Shown: positions 58,801-64,000 of the stretch, one piece after another
How positions within the stretch are numbered: position 1 is the first letter of the stretch
Layout: the number at the start of each line of letters is the position of its first letter
Assembly (NCBI GenBank): GCA_947034895.1
Contig: OX344765.1
Span: 30,075,001 to 30,139,000 of the forward strand
Direction of reading: 5' to 3'
Length of the DNA stretch: 64,000 bases
Origin: Rhytidiadelphus loreus
Taxonomy: Eukaryota; Streptophyta; Bryopsida; Hypnales; Hylocomiaceae
Notes under the pieces: generated by a model
Seen by the model: the letters and a program-made list of their open reading frames with translations, nothing else
What the model was told of the DNA's origin: nothing
Database searches by the model: none
Translations under genes and position numbers: made by a program

Positions 58801-61800
58801 TTTGCAATGATGCAGGGTAAGTGTGCTTCACGTGACTCTCTAAATCTCTTTGATTCTTTGATTCCTTTTTGAACAAGATCAGAAATTTTTAATTTTGCAT
58901 GATATATGTACTACAAAACAGCAATGGTTACAGTGTCGTAATCACTTCCAGGGCAAACTGAGGCAAACTGTCTATCCAAACCAAGGAATTTCGTTAGTCT
59001 ACACTGGCATAACATGAAAATGAAAAAGACTTTAATTTTGAAGAAACCGTGCCAAATCTATTTGCATAAGCTTTTTATAGGCGGAAAACAAGCCCAACAT
59101 GGCAGTTTGTAATGATGCATGGTGTGTTTTATGGGACTAATGGTTATGCTCTTAGACTCTTTGTTTCTGGGAGGCATTTTTTAAAAAGCTCTGAAGAATT
59201 TGGATTTGCATGATGACAAATGTACTATGTGACAAAATACTGCTGGTTGACTGAATGGCTAGTGAATTATGGAATTAATCTACAATAACATGACATAGCA
59301 TGAAAATCCAAATGATATTAGAAGAAATTCTTTAAGTCATTAGGTCCTTAAGACTCTTACTTCCCTGCATTTCACTATTGAACAAATTTATGTAGAAGTT
59401 TGGTTCTGCACGATGGCAAACGTACCGAATGACCCAAGAATAGCACCGTGTCTGGCACAGACTCTAAATCTTGATAGTCAAATCATTTTTTGACACATGG
59501 ACGGCAATCTACTTAGTACTTACTGACCAAATTTGCAAAGTGTTTTGTATATGTCTCCTCTCAGAAGTATTGCATACCAGGGGTAGTCACAATCCAAGAC
59601 TTGCTGTCTAATATGTGTGCTGATTCGAACTATGTTTTCTACTTCAATTAACACTATCAAATCCCTACTGTTTAATGTGGTAATGGAAATATGATATTAA
59701 AACAAGTGAATTAGTGCTCACCTGGAGGACTGTGTTGACGGGAGGATAGTTGACAATGATTTTGAGAAAGGGCAGGATCTTCACCAAGTTGTTGAGAGTG
59801 GTGAAGGTGGAGATGAGAGCAATCGGAAGCATATAAAACAAGACCGTCATGAAAACAACAATATAGACAAGGCCCTGGCGAACCATTCGTTCATACACTG
59901 GAATGGCTAAATTTTCCCACACAATCTCTCGAGGCTCGGGCGCTGGGAACACTTGCCATTGCATGGCATATGGCGCATGAACCGCCTGGAACAACCACAA
60001 ACTCACACGTTAGACTGAAAATCTTGCGTCTAATTGGAAGGAGTGGGTGCTTTTTAATTTGCAACAGTTTGACCATTTTTCATGATATGCTTTTAAAAAT
60101 TGATACTTGAGCTTGAATGAAAAGCCTAGTACGTTTGAGATTTTTTATATTTAATAAAATGATCCTTTCGTTGTTGTTTAAGGCTGAGAATAGGTTTCAC
60201 TAGTTTGAGTTGGTTATTTGGGAACACTTAAACAGCCTCATCCGTAACTAACTACCCCTCCTCCCTAGCCTGCACCTTAGTGATGAAAATTCTATGCCTT
60301 CTTGTCATTCGAAACAACTAACAAGTTTCACGAAAAAACAACTACAATCTAGAATAAGATTTAGCACGGTCCAAATGAAGGACGACATTTCATTTTTATG
60401 ACTTGTAGTAGGGAATCTATAGTCTTTTTAGAAAAATTTCAAACCTGTGAAGCTTCAGCAGCAGCTCGCCTGTCGTTGAAGAACACAAACGCGGCAGGCA
60501 GTTGTTCCTCCTTCAAGGTTCGCCGCTGTTCGGTCTCCACTGCGCGTGCCAATTCCTTCACTTGCTGGCCATAGAATTGGATGGAGTCGACCTTGGGACC
60601 ACACAGACCCAGGAGGCTTTTCCTGTGCATTGGTCGTGTGCCTTCCGCTTTCTTGTTCGTCTTGGATTGCTCAAACACCGCTTCAGCATGCTCCAAACTC
60701 TTCTTTGCCGCTTGATACTTCACCCATATTTTCATCAGCTGGTGCAAAAAAAAAACCCTCAGATCATTCTCCATTTCTTCATCAGAACAGTCTACTTCCA
60801 GTACACTTGAATTGGTTGACCTTAAGTTAGGAAGGTGTGGGTAAGCATGACTTGGATTAAAAACAGTCTTTAGTCAATGATATTTGAATGGAAATGGGTT
60901 GTTTCTTGTCCCTCCCTTCACTAGTGATCTATATATAACCTCTAAGTTTTCATCCGTTTGAATGGTCACATATTCATACTCACAATTTGGAAGTACCATT
61001 GAGATTAATATCCAGTTCTAGCAAACTACAAAAAATACTACGTCTCTTATGCAACGGCGTGTTGGTGCGAATGTTGCAACGGTTTTACTAAGTACCAGTA
61101 CTGGTTAAAATGCTTCAATTGAAGGAATTAAAATAGATCAGATTTGACGAAGCTGAAGCTAGTGGTTCTGTTACCTTTTTGAGGTTTGTAACGATGATGC
61201 AAGACTCGTAAGTGTCAGGGTGAATCTTCCGAAAGAAAGCATTCACTTGCGCAGCTCGTGTGATGAGCTTGGGTGGAGCTGGAATGTCACGCACCAGACA
61301 CGCATACTGCTGGGGTCTGGCCTGTTCATGCGCTTGCTCCTTACCCCGCAAGTGAATCATTTTCTTATAATGCTTCACGAGAACGTAGTACGTCACAAAT
61401 GACACCCAGTAAGTGCCCACGACAAACGCCCACAGTTTGGTGGTCCCTTCCTGCACGCAAGACCCATAACGTCAGAGCTTCATTACACAAAAAACCCGAA
61501 GAATTTTCACCCTGGAATCTATATCCAATGACCGTTGCAATGAAAATGCTGAGTGTCTGCTCAGGGACGCTCTAGATTGTACAGTACAAGTCGAAGTGGT
61601 AACAAGAAATAGTGTACTTTGATTGGTGCAAAAACAGGTTCATATTCATAGGACCTCGCTTTGTTTCATTCAAGTTTACACTAGAATGAACACGTAAGAG
61701 AGTGTTGTTTACCATCTCGATTGAACCATTCCCACCTCTGAAGTGGTGAACTCCATTTTTATTAACATGATAAGAACTCCCTTGCATGTGTCGTATTTGA

Positions 61801-63655
61801 GGTACAAGTGTCCAATCCACCTCAAGAGGTAGCTTGAAACCATGTTATTTCAGAATGCCATATAGGAACCATAGAAACTCCATTTCATTTCGAGCAGGTG
61901 AACTTTTAAAACACCCTTGTGTAAGTCATAAGGCGTCAAAAATGAAATGGATGTACTATTAGAATGTTAAATTGCCACTCGTTGTGCTTGAAGTTGGTTC
62001 AAATTTTAAGGTTGTTGCTTCGACCTGTGCAACCCAAAGTGGTCCGTAGTACTGACCTCTACATTGCCCATGGCAAGGTTGTCGAAAGCTTCATAAGTCT
62101 GGTTGGGATCCATTTTGAGAGCTTCTTCATTGTGCCGGCTCTTGGCCGCAATCGGCACCAGGACGGGAATACAGAATAGAGCCGAATATCCGAAAATCTC
62201 CATCACTGTTGGCCACATTACAAGAAGAGCTTAATCAACACCCAATTTCTGATTGACCTCAAATGGTAGTATGAAACCTAATTGCGAGGACAAATGTAGC
62301 CGGGTCCTAATTGAATTTCTTGCTTCTCTTCACCACAGAAGCTTTGGAGGTTCGTCTAGCGCATAGGATTTTTACTTCCCGATTACATGCTTCATGTTTT
62401 TAATAATATCTCAGTAAGGATCCATAAACCCTACTTGTCCAAATAGCCAAAAGTGGCTGCTCTCAGGAGTTGGAACAAATCATTTTGAGAGCTTCAAGAA
62501 AGGCAACAAAATGTGCCATTAGAAAGAAGCATTCCAGTACCCTGCATTATTTAATGAGAAAATTATGTTTTGAAAATAACTATGATCATCTTCCAAAGTG
62601 AAGTTTCTATTTTCAACTTGGACACTTTTCAAAATACACTACTTTCAATACCCATATTAGACATGCGAACCCTAATGCTTCCGTTGCACACGCATTACTT
62701 GCCAATGCTCAAGTGATATGTTTCCTTATAGTCACGACTAAAAGTGAATCACTTGATTTCCACGAAGACACCTCGAGTGGTTCAATTGTGATTTCCATAA
62801 TTAGCTCAACTGCCAAATTTAAGTTTAACACTGTGTTAGATTCACAATTTTCTGTTCTTTTCTCTTTTCCTTGAGACAAAAACGATTAAGTCCATTGCAA
62901 AACAGAGGGACATCACCACAGCAAACGACTCCAAGGGCCCAAACTGACACGCTCAACTTCTTGTTGCAATAGAATCATTTGGATCCCGGTACACATGTTG
63001 ACAAATTCGGCGACATTGTAAACACCTGACATCAGTCTGCACCGATCAATTCTCCATATGCACAGGATTTAGGGTTTAGTGAGGAAATTAAAATACCAGA
63101 CGGACCTGCAGTGAAGAGAGTTGAGGCAAATTTTATAGTTTTTTGGAACAAAAGGAGCGAGTCCATTGCAAAATTTAAGGACATCACCACAGCAAATGAC
63201 ACAACTGACATGCACAACTTCTAGTTGCAATGTAATCAATTAGGTCCCGGTCTACATGTTGCCAAATTTCGCGACATTGCAAACAACGAACACCACTCGG
63301 CGTTGAGCAATTCTCAATACGTACAGGATTTAGGGCTTCGTGAGGAAATTCAAATGCCAGACGGACCTGCAGTGAAGAAGTTGAGGTAGACAGCAGCGTC
63401 CAAGCCAGCAACTCTGACAAGCTCCGCCTGGGGCGTGGCAACCGCTTCCTTCAGCCACGCAAAAGCATTCACATTCGGAAGGGCCTGCTTGCAATTGGCG
63501 GATGGCGAGGGTCCAGTCCTAGAAAGCATTCTTGACGGGAAGTAGACGTTGTAGTTGCTCTTCCATTTGGACAAGACGGTAAACGCAACCACCAGGCCAC
63601 AGAAGATGGCGAACGACGTCAAGAGCGACGTCGCAAATGCCCCGGTTGCAGTCAT
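55843..63655 (-). CDS. OSCA: OSCA/CSC1-like hyperosmolality- or mechanically gated channel, 8 exons, 755 aa
   Basis: Minus-strand exons in order: 63655-63367, 62205-62057, 61450-61175, 60738-60445, 59985-59722, 58634-58327, 57468-57213, 56274-55843. All junctions are GT-AG and phase is kept (2268 nt). The N-terminal hydrophobic segment (about residues 8-30), LDAAVYLNFF and two further membrane segments form the first block. A cytosolic region follows (about 170-340) with YACLVRDIPAPPK, FFRKIHPDTYESC and the diagnostic GPKVDSIQFY. The 7-TM domain (about 350-640) opens with EPREIVWENLAIP. This is the order and length of the plant OSCA/CSC1 family, which are Ca2+-permeable channels in the plasma or internal membranes that respond to osmotic or mechanical stress. 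The C-terminus is Ser-rich (SSMGSRSVSRSDSGG). Introns are long and repeat-filled. The start is the first ATG in frame before the first TM segment. The gene looks intact; which OSCA clade it belongs to is not resolved. Confidence 0.93.
57720..57900. repeat. Repeat in OSCA intron 6, related to intron 2
   Basis: GCATTTGAGGTAATGAGTGT ... TTCACCTCAAACAGG ... AGCTATGTT here corresponds to GTATTTGAGGTACAAGTGTC ... TCCACCTCAAGAGGT ... ACCATGTT at 61795-61850. A weaker match is near 62250. An interspersed element has probably inserted more than once in this gene. Confidence 0.55.
58740..59560. repeat. Degenerate tandem repeats (about 300 bp, three copies) in OSCA intron 5
   Basis: Copies start near 58740, 59040 and 59330. 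Shared blocks include TTTTTATAGGC / CTTTATAGGC, ATGGCAATTTGCAATGATGC / ATGGCAGTTTGTAATGATGC, GACTCT...TTGATTC and GCATGATxxxATGTAC. They have diverged markedly. Confidence 0.6.
61795..61850. repeat. Repeat in OSCA intron 2, related to intron 6
   Basis: Matches the 57720-57900 repeat through TTTGAGGTA and the CACCTCAA...GAAACCATGTT block. Confidence 0.5.
62880..63380. repeat. 261-bp tandem duplication across the exon 1-intron 1 border of OSCA
   Basis: GACGGACCTGCAGTGAAG at 63099 recurs at 63360, where it is the end of exon 1 plus the splice donor. Upstream blocks recur at the same offset (GTCCATTGCAAAA, GGACATCACCACAGCAAA and AGGATTTAGGG). The inner copy therefore carries a spare exon-1 end and donor site. 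Confidence 0.85.
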
Positions 63656-64000
63656 GGCAGGTCACTTGCTAGCCTTCAAATCTCCAATCCTATTGTCACG
63701 CACTCTCACTCACTCACTCACTCACGCAGTCCCTGTTCTGGCCATAGCCATTCTCTGCAAAAACTCGTGGCAAAAGAAAGGTCATAGCTACTGTATGCTT
63801 TAAGTCATGGCAACGGCCTCAACAAAGCTCATGATTTCAAGCGTTTGCAATGTGGGTGCCATTTTGCTCAGAGCTCGTGAACCCAAACCCCGTGCATTTC
63901 ATAAGCTGGTTCTGTTAGTTCCGTTGTGGCTTGCATCCAACCATCGTGTGTATTCAATATCTCACGGTCATTTCAGTTCATTGGTAGTGTAATTACTCCT
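63656..64000 (-). promoter_or_regulatory. OSCA upstream region with CTCA microsatellite
   Basis: Just before the start codon lies a (CTCA)n / (TGAG)n tract at about 63700-63725, probably in the 5' leader or core promoter. I see no TATA box I trust and no other gene to the window end. Confidence 0.4.

Noticed and set aside
1..64000. LTR retrotransposon or endogenous virus remains
   Set aside because: I found no reverse transcriptase, integrase, gag or capsid-like frames, and no long direct terminal repeats.
1..64000. tRNA, rRNA or snoRNA genes
   Set aside because: No tRNA B-box/cloverleaf or rRNA segments were recognised by eye; a tRNAscan or Rfam search would be needed to be sure.

Overview
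The window is nuclear plant DNA. It has spliceosomal GT-AG introns, plant-specific gene families (an SHV3-like glycerophosphodiesterase-like wall protein, an OSCA/CSC1 channel), CACTA and hAT-like transposon ends, and very AT-rich intergenic DNA around GC-richer exons. A non-seed land plant (bryophyte, lycophyte or fern) is my best guess from the gene repertoire, but that is an inference. I see no organellar or bacterial features, tRNA or rRNA.

Four protein-coding genes can be modelled, each with reading phase kept across every junction. (1) 9472-15966, plus strand: a 10-exon GDPDL/SHV3-like gene of 770 aa with signal peptide, two GDPD-like domains and a GPI-anchor-like tail. (2) 28367-31414, plus strand: a 2-exon gene for a 416-aa multi-pass membrane protein that I do not recognise. 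(3) 46806-48194, plus strand: a 2-exon gene for a 208-aa secreted lipocalin of the ApoD/Blc type. (4) 63655-55843, minus strand: an 8-exon gene for a 755-aa OSCA/CSC1-like channel. The genes are 12-15 kb apart from stop to next start (the last pair is convergent, with about 7.6 kb between stops) and do not form an operon or obvious pathway. Three of the products act at the cell surface or wall.

Most of the rest is mobile DNA without transposase genes. The left end (414-2642) is a non-autonomous CACTA element with arrays of short palindromes. Between 18 and 53 kb lies a dense population of small elements ending in TTAACCC...GGGTTAA. Several are flanked by exact TTAA, and three cases show one such element inserted inside another at a TTAA. 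That is the signature of piggyBac-type transposition. Further families are a pair of inverted 0.7-kb elements (33.65-35.52 kb), a GCTAG...TGAGC family (three copies), an AATGGC palindromic family (three copies), and single MITEs at 6.8, 8.25, 16.9, 42.6, 48.9 and 55.0 kb.

The strangest non-coding structure is at 43.42-45.40 kb. About 40 copies of a 9-bp near-palindrome, consensus CCAAWTTGG, recur every 15-60 bp in otherwise unrelated G/T-rich spacers. Other notable items are a captured fragment of a GDPDL exon just 3' of the membrane-protein gene, a 21-bp-period minisatellite in that gene's 5' leader, and a 261-bp tandem duplication in OSCA intron 1 that copies the exon-1 splice donor.
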